Numbered from the stretch's first letter, positions 36,290-47,208 are shown. The stretch: 64,000 nt of DNA from Iamia sp963728655 (GCA_963728655.1 CAVSLD010000006.1:930001-994000); one strand, 5' to 3'. Notes: generated by a model not told the origin, from the sequence alone. Program-made: numbers and translations.

Positions 36290-37874
36290 ATGACCACCAC
36301 GGACCCGGCGCACCGTCGTCGCCGACGCCGACGTCACCACCCCCACCACCCACGGCCCGGTCGTGGGCCGCCGCCGGGCCGACGGCACCGCGGCGTTCCG
36401 CGGTGTGCCCTACGGCGCGCCGACCTCCGGGGCGGGCCGGCTGGCCCCACCCCGGCCCCCGGCGCCGTGGACCGCCCCGCTCGACTGCACGGCGACGGCG
36501 GTGGCCGCCCCCCAGAACCCCTCGCTGCTGGAGACCGCCCTCGGTGCCCCGGACCTGGTCTTCGACGAGGACTGCCTGCGGGTCGACGTCATCAGCCCGG
36601 ACCTCGACGGCGACCGCGCCGGTCATGGTCTGGCTCCACGGCGGCGGCTTCGAGACGGGCACCCCCTCGATGTCCTGGTACGACGGCGGCCGCCTGGCCG
36701 GCGCGGGGCGTGGTGGTGGTGTCGGTCGGCTACCGCCTCGGCGCCCTCGGCTACCTCGACGTGGGTCCGAGGCACCCGGGCAGCGGGTGCTTCGGCCTGC
36801 TCGACCAGGTCGCCGCCCTGCGCTGGGTGCGCGACAACGCCGCGGCCTTCGGCGGCGACCCCGACCGGGTGACGGTGTTCGGCGAGTCGGCCGGGGCCAT
36901 GAGCATCGGGGCCCTGCTGGCCGCCCCCGGCGCCCGGGGCCTGTTCCACCGGGCCATCCTGCAGAGCGGGGCGGCCCAGAACGTCCACCACCGGCGGACG
37001 GCGACGCGCACGTGGCCGCCCGCTTCGGGGCCGCCGCCGGCGTCGACCCCACCGACCTCGACGCCCTGCGGGCCCTCCGCGTCGAGGACGTGCTGGCCGC
37101 CCAGGTCCGCGGTGGGCCGGGAGGGCGACTCCTCCTACGGCCTGCCCTGGCAGCCGGTGCTGGGCTCCGAGGAGGTGCCCCGGCTGCCCCTGGACGCGGT
37201 GCGCGACGGCGCCGCCTCGGACGTGGCCCTGCTGGTGGGCACCACCCTCGAGGAGATGAAGCTGTTCCCGCTCATCACCCCATCGCTCTACGACGTCGAC
37301 GATCCCGCCCTGGTGGCGCGGGTCGGTGCCTACGAGGCGCCAGGCCGGGCGCGACCACGGCAGCCTGCTCGCCGCCTACGCCCCGCGCACCGCCGCCATG
37401 GCGCCCGTCGGAGCGCTTCCTGGCGGTGCTCACCGACCTGGTGTTCCGCATCCCGGCCATCCGCCTGGCCGAGGCCCAGGCGGCCGCACGGCGCCGAGGT
37501 CCGCATGTACCTCTTCGCCGAGGGCAGCGACGCCTTCGGCGGCCTGCTGGGCTGCTGCCACGCCCTCGACCTGCCCTTCGCCTGGGACAACCTCGACGCC
37601 CCCGGCACCCAGGTGCTCTTCGGCGAGGTCACCGACGGGCGCCGCCTCCTCGCCCGCCGCATGGGCGACGCCTGGACCGCCTTCGCCCTCGGGGCCGACG
37701 ACCCCGCCCCCGCCGACGTGCCGGGCTGGCCCGCGCTACGGCCCGGACCGGCGGGCCACCATGTGGCTGGCCGCCGACCGGTTCGAGGTGGTCGACGACC
37801 CCTTCGCCGAGGAGCGGCGCTGGTGGGACGGCCTCGACGCCGGGCTCACCGACGACCTGCCCCTCGGCGGCTGA
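36290..37874 (+). CDS. Carboxylesterase type B (para-nitrobenzyl-esterase-like), frameshifted
   Basis: This is an alpha/beta-hydrolase of about 520 residues. FRGVPYGAP, FDEDCLRVDV and VMVWLHGGGFETGTPS (oxyanion hole) come first. The nucleophile elbow is VTVFGESAGAMSIGALL. The acid is probably in LLVGTTLEEMKLFP and the His in GCCHALDLPFAWDN. WDNLDAPGTQVLFG matches the usual C-terminal core. The enzyme is likely cytosolic, as no signal peptide is seen. The ATG at 36290 follows GGGGAGGA. Frame changes are near 36310, 36615, 36708, 36985, 37110, 37345, 37410, 37490 and 37732. The natural ester substrate is unknown. Confidence 0.85.
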
Positions 37875-37888
37875 GCGGGCCCACGGCC

Positions 37889-38408
37889 GTGACCGGACCC
37901 CCTGCGCCCGACGGTGCCGGGAGTGGCTCGTCGGGCGGCGGCATCGTCACCTCCGACGCCGGCGTGCTGCTGGTGCAGAACCGCCGGCGCGACGGGCGCC
38001 TGGACTGGTCGCCCCCGGGTGGCGTGATCGACCCGGGGGAGACCCTGCTCGGCGGGCCTGACCCGCGAGGTGGCCGAGGAGACCGGGCTGGTGGTGGCCG
38101 GCTGGGAGGGCCCGGCCTACGAGATCCGGGCCGAGGCGCCCGGACATGGGCTGGCGGCTCACGGTCGAGGCCCACCTGGCCGTGCGAGGTCGCGGGGGTG
38201 CTCGGCGGCGAGGACCCCGACGGCATCGTGGTCGACGCCCGCTTCCTGGCCGTCGAGGAGTGCGCCCGACCTGCTGGCCGGCGCCCCGCGGTGGGTGGCC
38301 GAGCCGCTGCTCGACTGGCTGGCCGACCCGGCGCGCCGGCCCCGCACCTACGCCTACCGGGTCGACGGCACCCTGGCCGGGCGCGACCTGCGGGTGACCC
38401 GCCTCTGA
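37889..38408 (+). CDS. NUDIX hydrolase
   Basis: This NUDIX protein has about 172 residues. The box is GGVIDPGETLLGG joined, after a change near 38057, to LTREVAEETGLVVAGWEGPA, giving GX5EX7REVxEETG. Other blocks are GGIVTSDAGVLLVQNRRRDG and MGWRLTVEAHLAV. The C-terminal end (ADPARRPRTYAYRVDGT) is longer than in minimal MutT. The substrate is not predictable. The GTG at 37889 lies 15 bases after the esterase stop. Frame changes are also near 38145, 38187 and 38268. Confidence 0.75.
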
Positions 38409-38455
38409 GCCCCCCGGCCGCGCCCGTCCCTCGGGCCCGACCGGGGCCCGGGCGG

Positions 38456-38461
38456 TAGCGT
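38456..38461 (+). promoter_or_regulatory. -10 box (TAGCGT) of a probable leaderless promoter
   Basis: TAGCGT ends seven bases before the ATG at 38469. Confidence 0.45.
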
Positions 38462-38468
38462 GGCCGCC

Positions 38469-39017
38469 ATGCACACCACCCCCTCCCGGTCCCGTCGGGA
38501 CCACCGGGTCGCGACCCGGCTCCGCCTCGTCGTGGCCCTCGTCGCCGTCCTCGCCCTCCTGGGCTGCGGCGGAGGCGACGACGACGACGCATGACGCCAC
38601 CACCACGACCACCACGACCGAGGCCACCGACCTCCACCACCACGTCGACCACCACGACGACCGAGGCCACCACCACGACCACCACCACCGACCACCGACG
38701 GGGTCGGGCGGACCGCGGCACCACGGGGGGCTCCGGTCGCGCACCACCGCGCCGAGCGGGTCGGGCGACCACCGGCGGCCCGGCGGCGGGCACCGAGCGC
38801 CACCGCCCCCGAGGGTGACCTGGGCGGACCGCCGCTGAACCCCGGCGACCGCCTGCGACCTGGCCATCGGCGCCCGCGACTGCATCGACCCCGACGGCGA
38901 CGGCCAGGGCACCTACCTGCTCGGCGGCGACGACTGCATCGCCCCAGCCCGCGACCCCCGGCGCTGTGCGCCGACCCCGACGGCGACGGGTACGCCGGCG
39001 ACACCGACCAGGGCTGA
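38469..39017 (+). CDS. Small Thr-rich lipoprotein with Ca-binding-type DxDGDG repeats
   Basis: The start MHTTPSRSRRDHRV is followed by a hydrophobic core (LRLVVALVAVLALLGC) and the lipobox Cys, then GGGDDDD. After a frame change near 38590 comes a low-complexity Thr linker encoded by ACC/ACG repeats (38595-38700), with further changes. The C terminus holds two acidic repeats of the thrombospondin-3 type (ARDCIDPDGDGQGTYLLGG and CADPDGDGYAGDTDQG) that normally bind calcium. It ends at TGA 39015-39017. The gene is exported and surface-anchored by inference. The function is unknown. Confidence 0.55.
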
Positions 39018-39032
39018 GGCCGGCCGCGGCCG

Positions 39033-40384
39033 GTGACCGATCGGCCCCGGACGATCCTCCACGTCGACATGGACGCGTTCTTCGCGTCGGTGGAGCTGCT
39101 GCGCCACCCCGAGCTCCGGGGCCGGCCCGTCGTGGTCGGCGGCACCGGCGCCCGCGGGGTGGTGGCGGCCGCGTCCTACGAGGCCCGCTCCTACGGCGTG
39201 TTCTCGGCCATGCCGTCGGGCCGGGCCCGCCGCCTGTGCCCCGATGCGGTCTTCCTGGCCGGCGACCACGACCACTACCGGCGAGGTGAGCGGCCGGGTC
39301 ATGGAGCTGTTCCGGGCCATCACGCCCGCTGGTCGAGCCGCTGTCGCTGGACGAGGCCTTCCTCGACGTCACCGGGGCCCGGCGGCTCCACGGCGACGGC
39401 GAGGCGATCGCCCGCACCCTGCGGGCCCGGGTCCTCGACCAGGAGGGGCTGACCTGCTCGGTCGGGGTGGCGCCGGTGAAGTTCCTGGCCAAGCTGGCCA
39501 CGGGCGCGGCCAAGCCCCGTCCGTCGCGGCAGGGTCCCGTGCTTCGGCCCCGGCGTGTCGGTGGTGGCGCCCGGCGCGGAGCTGGCGTTCCTCCACCCGC
39601 TGCCGGTCGAGGCCCTCTGGGGCGTCGGGCCGGCCACCCTCGCCCGGCTCCAGCGCTACGGGGTCCGCACCGTCGGCGACCTGGCCGAGATCCCCCTGGC
39701 CAGCCTGACCTCGGCGGTCGGCCGGGCCCACGGGCGCCACCTCCACGACCTCGCCCACGGCGTCGACCCCCGGGCGGTGGAGCCCGACCAGGCGCCCAGG
39801 TCGGTGAGCCACGAGGAGACCTACGCCGACGGACCGCCACGGACCCCGACGAGCTGCGGCGGGAGGCGGTCCGCATGGCCGACGCGGTGGCGGCCCGGCT
39901 CCGCGACCACGGGGTGGCGGGCCGGACGGTGACCCTCAAGGTCCGCTTCGGCGACTTCCGCACCATCACCCGCAGCGCGCACACCCCCCGACGCCGGTCG
40001 CCACCGGGGCGGCGGTGGCCCGGGTGGCCAAGGACCTGCTGGGCCGGGTCGACACGGCCGCGGGCGTCCGCCTGCTGGGCGTGGGCGTCAGCGGGCTGGT
40101 CGCCCCCGGTCGGGGTGCGGGCGAGCAGCTCAGCCTCCTCGACGGGGACGAGGCCGGCGACCCCGGGGGCGGGCGACGGCGGTGGGGCCCGGCGCGGAGG
40201 GGGCCGACGACCGGGCGTGGGGCGCGGCCACCGACGCCATCGACCGGGTCCGGGCCCGCTACGGCGCCGACGCGGTGGTGCCCGCCACCCTGGCCGGCCG
40301 GGACGGCATCCGGGTGGCCCGCAGCGGGGCCGCCAGCAGTGGGGGCCCGACGACCGGAGGGCGACGGCCCCGACCGGCGCGTGA
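39033..40384 (+). CDS. dinB: DNA polymerase IV (Y-family)
   Basis: DinB is an error-prone translesion polymerase. The palm has ILHVDMDAFFASVELLRHPE (first catalytic Asp), GVVAAASYEARSYGVFSAMP and PLSLDEAFLDVTGARRL (second Asp/Glu). The thumb has VEALWGVGPATLARLQRYGV with a helix-hairpin-helix. The little finger is SVSHEETYA through VTLKVRFGDFRTITRS. The C terminus (ATDAIDRVRARYGADAVVPA) is the usual DinB1 tail, ending at TGA 40382-40384. The GTG at 39033 starts TDRPRTILHVDM. Frame changes are near 39285, 39332, 39530, 39545, 39835, 39985 and 40180. There is no LexA box I can recognise upstream. Confidence 0.9.
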
Positions 40385-40517
40385 CGACCGGGGACGATGC
40401 CGCCCTCGGACGGGCCCCGCTGCGCGTTGTCGACCGGTCGAGGCTGTGCGAGACTCGGCGAGCGACCTCACGGAGCCCCGGCTCCGGCCGACCCGGGACC
40501 TGGTGAAGGGACAGACC

Positions 40518-40924
40518 ATGCCGCTCTCGGAAGACGAACAGCGGATCCTCCAGCAGATCGAGCAGCAGTTCGAGGAGCAGGATCCCGACCTCGCGGGCGA
40601 GATCGGGCGCCACAGCGTCTACGCCCACCACCTGCGGCTGATGAAGTTCGCCGGCGTCGCCTTCGTCCTCGGCACCATCGTCCTGGTGGCGGCCCTGGCC
40701 TTCGAGCACAGCTTCCTCTACGCCTTCGGCGGCTTCGTCCTCATGCTGGTCGCCGCCCTGTGGTTCGAGCGCAGCCTCCGCAAGCTGGGCCGGGCCGGCG
40801 TGCAGCAGCTCACCCAGTCCCTGCGCGAGCGCGGGCTTCGGCGACTCCCTCCGGGGCGCCACCGACCGGGCCCGCGAGCGCCTGCGCCGCGACGGCGAGG
40901 GCGACGACGACAGACCCGGCCTAG
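40518..40924 (+). CDS. DUF3040 family membrane protein
   Basis: The intact N-terminal part (MPLSEDEQRILQQIEQQFEE) is diagnostic of DUF3040, small actinobacterial membrane proteins. Two membrane helices follow, FAGVAFVLGTIVLVAALAF and FLYAFGGFVLMLVAALWF. After a shift near 40838 comes a basic tail (GDSLRGATDRARERLRRDG), ending at a TAG at 40922-40924. It is about 135 residues. The ATG has a GAAGGGA ribosome site. The 134-base upstream spacer contains a 12-bp palindrome TCGACCGGTCGA at 40430-40441. The function is unknown; members sit near division genes in many actinobacteria. Confidence 0.75.
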
Positions 40925-40948
40925 CGCGGTCCGGGTCCGGCTCGCGGC

Positions 40949-43327
40949 CTAGCGGCGGCGGGCGGCGAGCACGGGACGGGGGTCGAGCAGCGCCCGCAGT
41001 CGCTGGCGCCCGGTCCGTGTCGGCTCGGGCCCGGGCCGTCGACCCGGCGGGACAGCTCGACGGCCCGGTCGGCCACGCCGGGGATCGGGGCGGTGCGTCC
41101 GTCGGGGCCCAGGTCGCGGTGGTGACCAGCCCGGCCAGGCCGGACCAGGGCGGCCCCGTCGTCGCCCAGCGTGGGCGCGGCGCGGGCCGCGAACTCCCGG
41201 TCGGTCTCGGCCGGCGGGGCGCCGACCCCGGCGCGGGTCAGGGCGTCGACGGCCTCGGCCCAGGCGGCGCGGACCCGGCCCGCCGACGCCGGGCGCGGCC
41301 CGGCCCCGCCGTCGGCGCCGGGCCCGCACCAGGCGCCAGGGTGCCGACGTCGACGGCGACCACGGCCAGGGCGGCCAGGCACGCAGGCCGCCCACGACGG
41401 CCGCGGGCGACGGGGTGCCCCCGGAGCCCGTCGGCGTCGGTGGGGGTGGCGGCCTGGCCCGATCGCAGGTCCGAGGTCGTCGCGCCGGGGCGCGGTGGGC
41501 GGTGGGCGTGGTGGTCGTGGGCGGCGCCGTGGTGGTCGTCGCCGGGGCCGCCTGTCGGCGGTCGTCCTGCGGCCGGGGCCACGCCGGTGTAGGCCTCGGT
41601 GCCGGGCTGGCCCCGTCCCGGCGTGGGCTCGAAGGGCACCCAGCCCGCCCCCGGGATGTGGACCTCGGGCCAGGCGTGGGCGTTGCGGCCCCGCACGGTG
41701 AAGGTGCGTGCCGTCCTCGTCGACCTCGCCGGGGGTGAAGCCGACCGCGACCCGGGCCGGGATGCCCGAGGCTGCGGGCCATGGCCGCGAAGGTGCCGGC
41801 GAACTGCTCGCAGTAGCCCCGCCGGGCCGCGAGGAAGCGCTCGATGGCCCCCTCGTCGTGGCCGGCGTCGGTGCCCTCGAGGTCGTAGGTGAAGGTGCTG
41901 CGGAACCAGTCCTGCAGGGCGCAGGGCCCGGTCGTAGGGGCCGGGGCCCCACCCGGTCGACCACCTGGCGGGCCTGGCGGGCGACCACGGCGGGGAGAGT
42001 CGGCGGGCAGGCGGGTGGCGTCGCGCCAGGTCCTCGTCGAGGGCGGCGGGCGCGGGGGGCCTCGAGGTCCTCGGGGGTCGAGCTCGGGCACCTCGGAGGT
42101 GACCGTGTAGGTCGACCCCGTCGATCGAGTCGCTCGGCGGCGGGCACGATCAGGGTGGCCAGCTCGCCGTTCCAGCGCAGCTCGGTGTCGGCGTCGTCGA
42201 GCTCCACCGGTGTGAGGGCGGCCGGGGCCCAGATGGTGGCGCAGGGACTCGATGGTGAAGGTCTGGCGTACCGGCACGGGTGGTGGCGTCCGGGCGGGAC
42301 GCCGGGCAGGCGCCCGTCGGCCTCGGAGAACGATCCGCTGGAGGACCAGACCTGGCCGTCGAAGCGGTCGAGCGAGGTCAGCCGCCAGTAGGCGGGCTGG
42401 TCGGCCTGCCACCCGGAACGCGACCGCATCGGACTGCTGCACCAGGCGGGAGCGGATGTCGACGAGGGGGCTGACCGTCATCCGGCTCGGTCGGGCCCTC
42501 GCCGGCGGTCGAGGTCGACCATGGCCTCGTCGCTCGGCCCCGGGCAGGCGGGGCCCGACCAGGGCGGCGAGGACCGCGCACACCACCGCCGTGGCCAGGC
42601 CCAGCCCGGACCAGGGCGGTGCTCCGCCCCGGCGGCCTGGCGCCACCCACCCAGGCGTCGGCCCGCGACCGCACGGGCGACCCGCTGGGCCACGGCGAAG
42701 CCGAGGACGGCGGCGGCCAGGGCGGCGGCCAGGACGACGCCCGTCGGTGCTCTCGCCCAGGATCGACGGTGAAGGTGAACAGCGACAGGGCCGGGAGGAC
42801 CGCCTCGGCCGTGGTCGTGCAGGCGGAGCGCGGCCCAGTCCGAGAGCGCGGCGCGTGACCCAGAGGGCGAAGGTGATCGCCAGCAGGAAGCCCCGGGACG
42901 CCGGGGCCGGGGCGGTGACCTCGCCGTAGAGCCGCCAGGCCCGCCCAGGTCGCGAGCCGGCCTCGCCGAGGCGTGGTGGGGGTGGGCAGGCCCAGCAGGG
43001 AGGTGTGGGGGTAGAGCGTCACCGATGCCTGCAGGGCGAACCCGGCGGCCATGGCCGCCGCCGTCGGCGCCGGGCCCGAGCCCCGCGTCGGCGCGCGACG
43101 GCCGCGACCACGTGTGCGGCGACGGCGGCGACGAGCAGGGGGACGACCACGGTGCCGTCGACGAAGAGGCGGGCGAAGGAGGCGGTGGCCACCAGCGTGA
43201 CGAGCACGAGGGCGGCCTCGACGACGAGGTCGCCCGCCCGGGTGCGGCCCGCGGGGGCGGTCGTCGGGGGCACCGGTGGCGGTGCGGGCGACCCTCGGCC
43301 GGCCGGGCGGTCGAGCGCCGCGGTCAC
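40949..43327 (-). CDS. TgpA-type transglutaminase-like membrane protein (DUF3488/DUF4129), heavily frameshifted
   Basis: This is a polytopic protein of about 790 residues. An N-terminal group of membrane helices (for example AALVLVTLVATASFARL and VVPLLVAAVAAHVVAA) precedes an external domain. That domain holds a transglutaminase core with catalytic Cys in RGYCEQFAGTFAAMARSLG and GIPARVAVGFTPGEVDEDG, and His in RGRNAHAWPEVHIPGAGWVP. A further helix and a C-terminal DUF4129 part (WAEAVDALTRAGVGAPPAE) complete it. The start GTG at 43327 overlaps the DUF58 stop. The MoxR-DUF58-TgpA order is a conserved operon. The role is unknown; a surface crosslinking or peptidase-like reaction is supposed. The N-terminal 900 bases are too broken to trace helix by helix. 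Confidence 0.75.
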
Positions 43328-44548
43328 GCCCGGCCCCCGACCGGGACCCGGCCCGGAGCCGGGCGGGCATCGGCCCAGGCCGCCGGGAACGTCGCCCCGG
43401 GGGGCCACGTTGACCACCCGCACCCCGGCCACCAGCGAGCCGGCCTGGGCGGTGAGGGACCGGGTGGCGGGGAAGCGCACCAGGGTGAGGTGCAGGGGGG
43501 CGCCGGCCCGGGCCAGTCGGCGGCCGGGGAGCAGCGGCCACCTCGGGGTCGGTCAGGTTGCCGACCACGGCGACCACCGAGTCGGCCGCGGCCGGGGTCG
43601 GGCCAGCGTGCGGCCCAGGTCGGCGTCGTCGGACCGGGTCGACCAGGGCCAGCGCCTCCAGCAGGTGGTCGAAGGCCACCTGCCCGGTGACCCACCCGGT
43701 GTCGCCCCCGTCGGTGTCGAGCAGGCGCACGATGTCGCCCCGCCGCCAGTGGGCGGTGGCGACGCTGGCCGCGGCCGACACCATGCGCTCGAAGCCCTCG
43801 GGGCGGGACCGGTCGCCGCTCCACGTCGAGCACCAGGGTGAGCCGGCCCTGCCGGGGCTCCTCGTCGTGGCGGACGACCAGGTCGTCGGTGCGGGCGCTC
43901 ATGGGCCAGTGCACCCGGCGGAGGTCGTCGCCGACCACGTAGGGCCGCAGGGCGTGGAACTCCTCGCCCGGCCCGCCGGCGCTGGGGCGGCCGTCCTGGC
44001 CGGCGAGGGGCTCGGAGCCCGGGGCCCGGCCCAGCGGCGGGACCCGGTCGACGCGGGGCAGCACGAGCAGCCGCACCCGCCCGGCGAGGGGCCGGCCCCG
44101 GCGAGCCAGCCCGAAGGGGTCGGTGACCTCGGCGACGAGCGGGCCGACCGGCACCTCGCCGCGGTGGTGGGTGGGGAGGCGGTAGGTGGCCCGCACCGAG
44201 CGGCCGGGCAGGAGGGGCGCCACCACCAGGCGGGCGCCGGCCCGATCGCCGATCGGGTCGCGGAGGGTGAGCACCGGGGTGGCCCGCCGCCCCGTGGAGG
44301 TGATCTCGACCTCGACCCGGGCCCGCGAGCCCGACGTGCACCCGGCGCGGGCGGACGTGCGGCGGACCGTCAGGCGGGGCCGCAGCGAGCTGGACCCGCA
44401 GGAGGGCCAGGCCGACGGCCAGGGCGCCGGCCGCGGCCAGCACGTCGCAGCTCGACCAGGCCGAGCAGGCGGGCGGCGAGCGGCCACGCCGACGGACGGC
44501 GCCGAGGAGGAGGCGCCCGGCCCGGGTGGGGCGGGGCCCTCGGGTCAC
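43324..44548 (-). CDS. DUF58 (vWA-like) domain protein
   Basis: This protein has about 405 residues. N-terminal hydrophobic segments (RLLLGA.. and LAAAGALAVGLALLRV) precede a beta-rich region (RARVEVEITSTGRRATPVLT). The DUF58 core is EEFHALRPYVVGDDLRRVHW then PMSARTDDLVVRHDEEPRQG and RLTLVLDVER, typical of the MoxR-associated family with a vWA-like fold (VERMVSAAASVATAHWRRGD). The GTG at 44548 overlaps the MoxR stop. Frame changes are near 44480, 44445, 44385, 43815, 43635, 43600 and 43530. It probably acts with MoxR as a chaperone pair for the neighbouring transglutaminase-like protein. Confidence 0.8.
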
Positions 44549-45562
44549 CGGCGGGCGCCGGCCGAGGTCGGCGCCGGCACCGACGCCAGCAGGTCGTCGA
44601 CCACCCGTGAGCGGGTGGTGCCGCGCCAGGGCCGCCTCCGGGGCGAGCAGCAGGCGGTGGGCCACGGCCGGCACGGCGAGGGCCTTGACGTCGTCGGGCA
44701 CCACGAACTCGCGACCCATCGACCGCGGCCCGGGCCTGGGCGGCGCGCTGGAGGCTGAGGGTGGCACGGGGCGACATGCCCAGGGCCAGGCGGGGGTCGG
44801 CCCGGCTGGCGGTGGCCAGGTCGACCAGGTAGTGGCGGAGGCCCGGGGCGACGTGGACCCGGCGGGCGGCGGCGGCCATGGCCACCACGTCGGCGGCGCG
44901 AGACCACCGGCCGCAGCGCGGGCAGGATGTCGAGCGGCGCCGTCGTCGTCGAGGATGGCCAGCTCCGCCTCGGCCGCCGGGTAGCCCATCGACACCCGGA
45001 GCAGGAAGCGGTCGAGCTGGCTGTCGGGGAGCGGGTAGGCCCCCTCGTGCTCGGCCGGGTTCTGGGTGGCCAGCACCAGGAAGGGGTCGTCGAGGTCGTA
45101 GGTGGTGCCCGCCCACGGTGACCTGGCCCTCGGCCATGGCCTCGAGCAGGGCCGACTGGGTCTTGGGCGAGGCCCGGTTGATCTCGTCGGCCAGGACCAC
45201 GTTGGCGAACACCGGGCCGGGCCGGAAGTCGAAGGTGGACGACCGGCGGTCGTAGACGCTCACGCCCACGACGTCGGAGGGCAGCAGGTCGGGCGTGAAC
45301 TGGATGCGGCCGAAGGTGCCGTCGATGGAGGCGGCCAGGGCCTTGGCCAGGCTGGTCTTGCCCACGCCGGGGACGTCCTCGATGAGGACGTGGCCGCCGG
45401 CGAGCATGCCCGAGCAGGACCAGCTCGACCACCTCGGTCTTGCCCTGGATCACCCGGTCCACGTTGTCGACGACGGCCTGGTACCGCGCCCGTGACCTCG
45501 TCCGGGCGTCGGCGACGGGCCGGCGCCTGGCGCGACGGTTCGAGCGGGCTCGTCTCGGCCAC
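44545..45562 (-). CDS. MoxR-family AAA+ ATPase
   Basis: This is an AAA+ chaperone-like ATPase of about 335 residues. Walker A is GHVLIEDVPGVGKTSLAKAL, Walker B NVVLADEINRASPKTQSALL, followed by EAMAEGQVTVGG, sensor I LATQNPAEHEGAYPLPDSQL and DRFLLRVSMGYP. Sensor II lies in RADPRLALGMSPRATLSLQR. The GTG at 45562 (VAETSPLEPSRQ) has GGAGGAGGT just upstream and a TACCCT -10 further up. It leads the MoxR-DUF58-TgpA operon. Frame changes are near 45500, 45412, 45112, 44938, 44898, 44725 and 44608; the core 45115-45405 is intact. Confidence 0.9.
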
Positions 45563-45655
45563 GGGACCTCCTCCGGTCTCGGCTCAGGGTAGAGGGCGGC
45601 GGTCGCGGATCCCGGGCGCGGCGGATGCGGCGCGGCGCCTACCGCTCGGCCCGGC

Positions 45656-46539
45656 GTGGCCGTCACCGCACGTCCTGGCCGTCGACGTCGGGGGCACCAA
45701 GATGGCCGCCGGCCTGGTCGATCGGGACGGGGCCCTGCACCGGGCGGCGCCAGGTGCCCACCCCGCCCGGCCGCGACCCCGAGGCCGCTCTTCTCCACCC
45801 TGGCCGGGCTGGTCGACGCGGTGCGCGCCGACGGCCCCGCCCCGGCCGCGGTCGGGCGTGGGGTGCGGCGGGCCCATGGAGACGCGCGACGGCGAGCCGA
45901 CGGTGTCGCCGCTGAACATCCCGGCCTGGCGGCGCTTCCCCCTGGCGCGGCGCCTGGCCGACCACGTGGGCCGACCGGCCGCGGTGGACAACGACGCCAA
46001 GGCCCTGGCCCTGGGCGAGGGCTGGGTGGGGCGCGGCCGCGGGGGTCGGCCGACTACCTGGCCATGGTGGTGTCGACCGGGGTGGGCGGCGGGCATCGTG
46101 CTCGACGGCCGCCTGCTCGACGGGGCCGAGGGCAACGCCGGCCACATCGGCCACGTGATCGTCGAGCCCGACGGGCGGGACTGCGCCTGCGGGGCCCGCG
46201 GCTGCCTGGAGGCCGAGGCCTCCGGGACCGCGATCGCCGCCGTCACCGGCGCCCCTGCGGCCGAGGCGCCGCTCGAGGTGCGGGTCCGCACCGGGACGCC
46301 TGGTGGGGCGGGCGGTGGCCTCGGTGGCCAACCTGCTCGACCTGCGCCTGGCCTGCGTGGCCGGCTCGGTGGCCCTGGGCTACGGCGAGGTGTTCCTGGA
46401 CGCGGCCCGGGCCGAGGTGGACGCCTCGGCCCGGCTCGGACTTCAGCCGGGGCACCGAGGTCCGCTTCGGGGCTGGCTGGCCGACGGGGCCCCCTGGTCG
46501 GGCGCCGGCGCGGTGGGCTGGCGCCTGGTCGACGGCTGA
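45656..46539 (+). CDS. ROK-family sugar kinase/glucokinase (frameshifted)
   Basis: This is the second ROK kinase of the window. HVLAVDVGGTKMAAGLVDRD (phosphate 1), VGVGCGGPME, SPLNIPAWRRFPLARRL, PAAVDNDAKALALGEGWVG (catalytic Asp), VSTGVGGGIVLDGRLLDGAE (phosphate 2), GNAGHIGHVIVEPDG and the zinc motif CACGARGCLEAEASG are all present. NLLDLRLACVAGSVALG corresponds to the adenosine site, though the usual GG(V/G) turn is replaced by AGSVALG. The start GTG at 45656 requires one shift within ten codons. Other changes are near 45750, 45862, 46045, 46092, 46300 and 46438. It is divergent from moxR. It phosphorylates glucose or an amino-sugar. Confidence 0.8.
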
Positions 46540-46570
46540 GCCGCGCGCCTCCGGAGCGGGGGGCGTGGCC

Positions 46571-46849
46571 CTAGGGCTGGTGGTCGGCGGGGCGGACGTC
46601 GGCCGCCGGTCGGTGGCGCCGTCGACGTCGGGGTCGTACTCGCCGTAGTCCTCGGCCCGGACGTCCTTCTCGGCCTCGGTGGCCGCCTCGGCCTCGGCCT
46701 CGTCGGACTCGTCCTCGTGCGTCGCCGTGCTCGGGGTCGAGGCGGCGGAGCTTGCCCTTGGCCTCGGCCTCGCGGTCGCCGGTGAGCCAGCCGACCTTCT
46801 CCTCGACCTTGCCGACCAGGTCGTTGTTGTCCTTGTCGTCCTTGGCCAT
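46571..46849 (-). CDS. Small acidic CsbD-like protein
   Basis: From ATG 46849 the product begins MAKDDKDNNDLVGKVEEKVG, then WLTGDREAEAKGKLRRLDPE, which resembles the CsbD-type stress-protein repeat (GKxxexxGxxTGDxexeAxGK). After one extra base near 46728 it becomes very acidic (EDESDEAEAEAATEAEKDVR, DYGEYDPDVDG). AGGAGGA lies upstream. The end is uncertain because of the shift. CsbD proteins are general-stress proteins of unknown mechanism. Confidence 0.5.
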   Translation of the reverse strand: MAKDDKDNNDLVGKVEEKVGWLTGDREAEAKGKLRRLDPEHGDARGRVRRGRGRGGHRGREGRPGRGLRRVRPRRRRRHRPAADVRPADHQP

Positions 46850-46934
46850 GGGTGAGGCGTCCTCCTGGGATCCGGGCGCCGGCACGGCGCCGACAGGCCC
46901 CCGAGCGTACGGCGGTCGTCCCGGCCGTGCCACC

Positions 46935-46940
46935 TAGGGT
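46935..46940 (+). promoter_or_regulatory. -10 box (TAGGGT) of a probable leaderless promoter
   Basis: TAGGGT ends six bases before the ATG at 46947. Confidence 0.45.
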
Positions 46941-46946
46941 CGCGGC

Positions 46947-47208
46947 ATGGCCTCCGGCGACCCCGACGTGCGACGGGCGGCGGTCGCGGTGGCTCGGCAC
47001 CCGTCGCTGTGGCCGACCGGGCTGGGCGCGGCGGCCCGGCACCTGCCCGACGGGTGGTGGCGCGGGCCCGGGGCCGCTGCGGCGGCCGCCGCCCTGGCTG
47101 CGGTTCCGGCTGGAGACGGCCTACGGCGCCGAGCGGTCCACGCCCACGGCCGAGGACCTGGTGACCTGGCTGCGCTGGGCTCGGTCGTGGCCCCGGTCGC
47201 AGGGCTGA
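46947..47208 (+). CDS. Small conserved hypothetical protein
   Basis: The product has about 86 residues, MASGDPDVRRAAVAVARHPS then LWPTGLGAAARHLPDGWWR. After one shift near 47100 it continues as LRFRLETAYGAERSTPTAED and LVTWLRWARSWPRSQG to TGA 47206-47208. The Trp/Arg-rich pattern (WWR...LRFRxETxYG...DLVxWLRW) looks like a conserved actinobacterial family of unknown function. The leaderless -10 box at 46935 supports the start. It converges with the ECF S-component gene. Confidence 0.5.

Noticed and set aside
38590..38710. Possible CRISPR or minisatellite array of ACCACC/ACGACC units
   Set aside because: The units are short imperfect triplet-type repeats without spacers, in frame with a lipoprotein and coding a Thr-rich linker.
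40430..40441. 12-bp palindrome TCGACCGGTCGA upstream of the DUF3040 gene as an operator
   Set aside because: Composed only of common GC-rich words (TCGA, CCGG), it is expected by chance at this GC content; no promoter elements are positioned around it.
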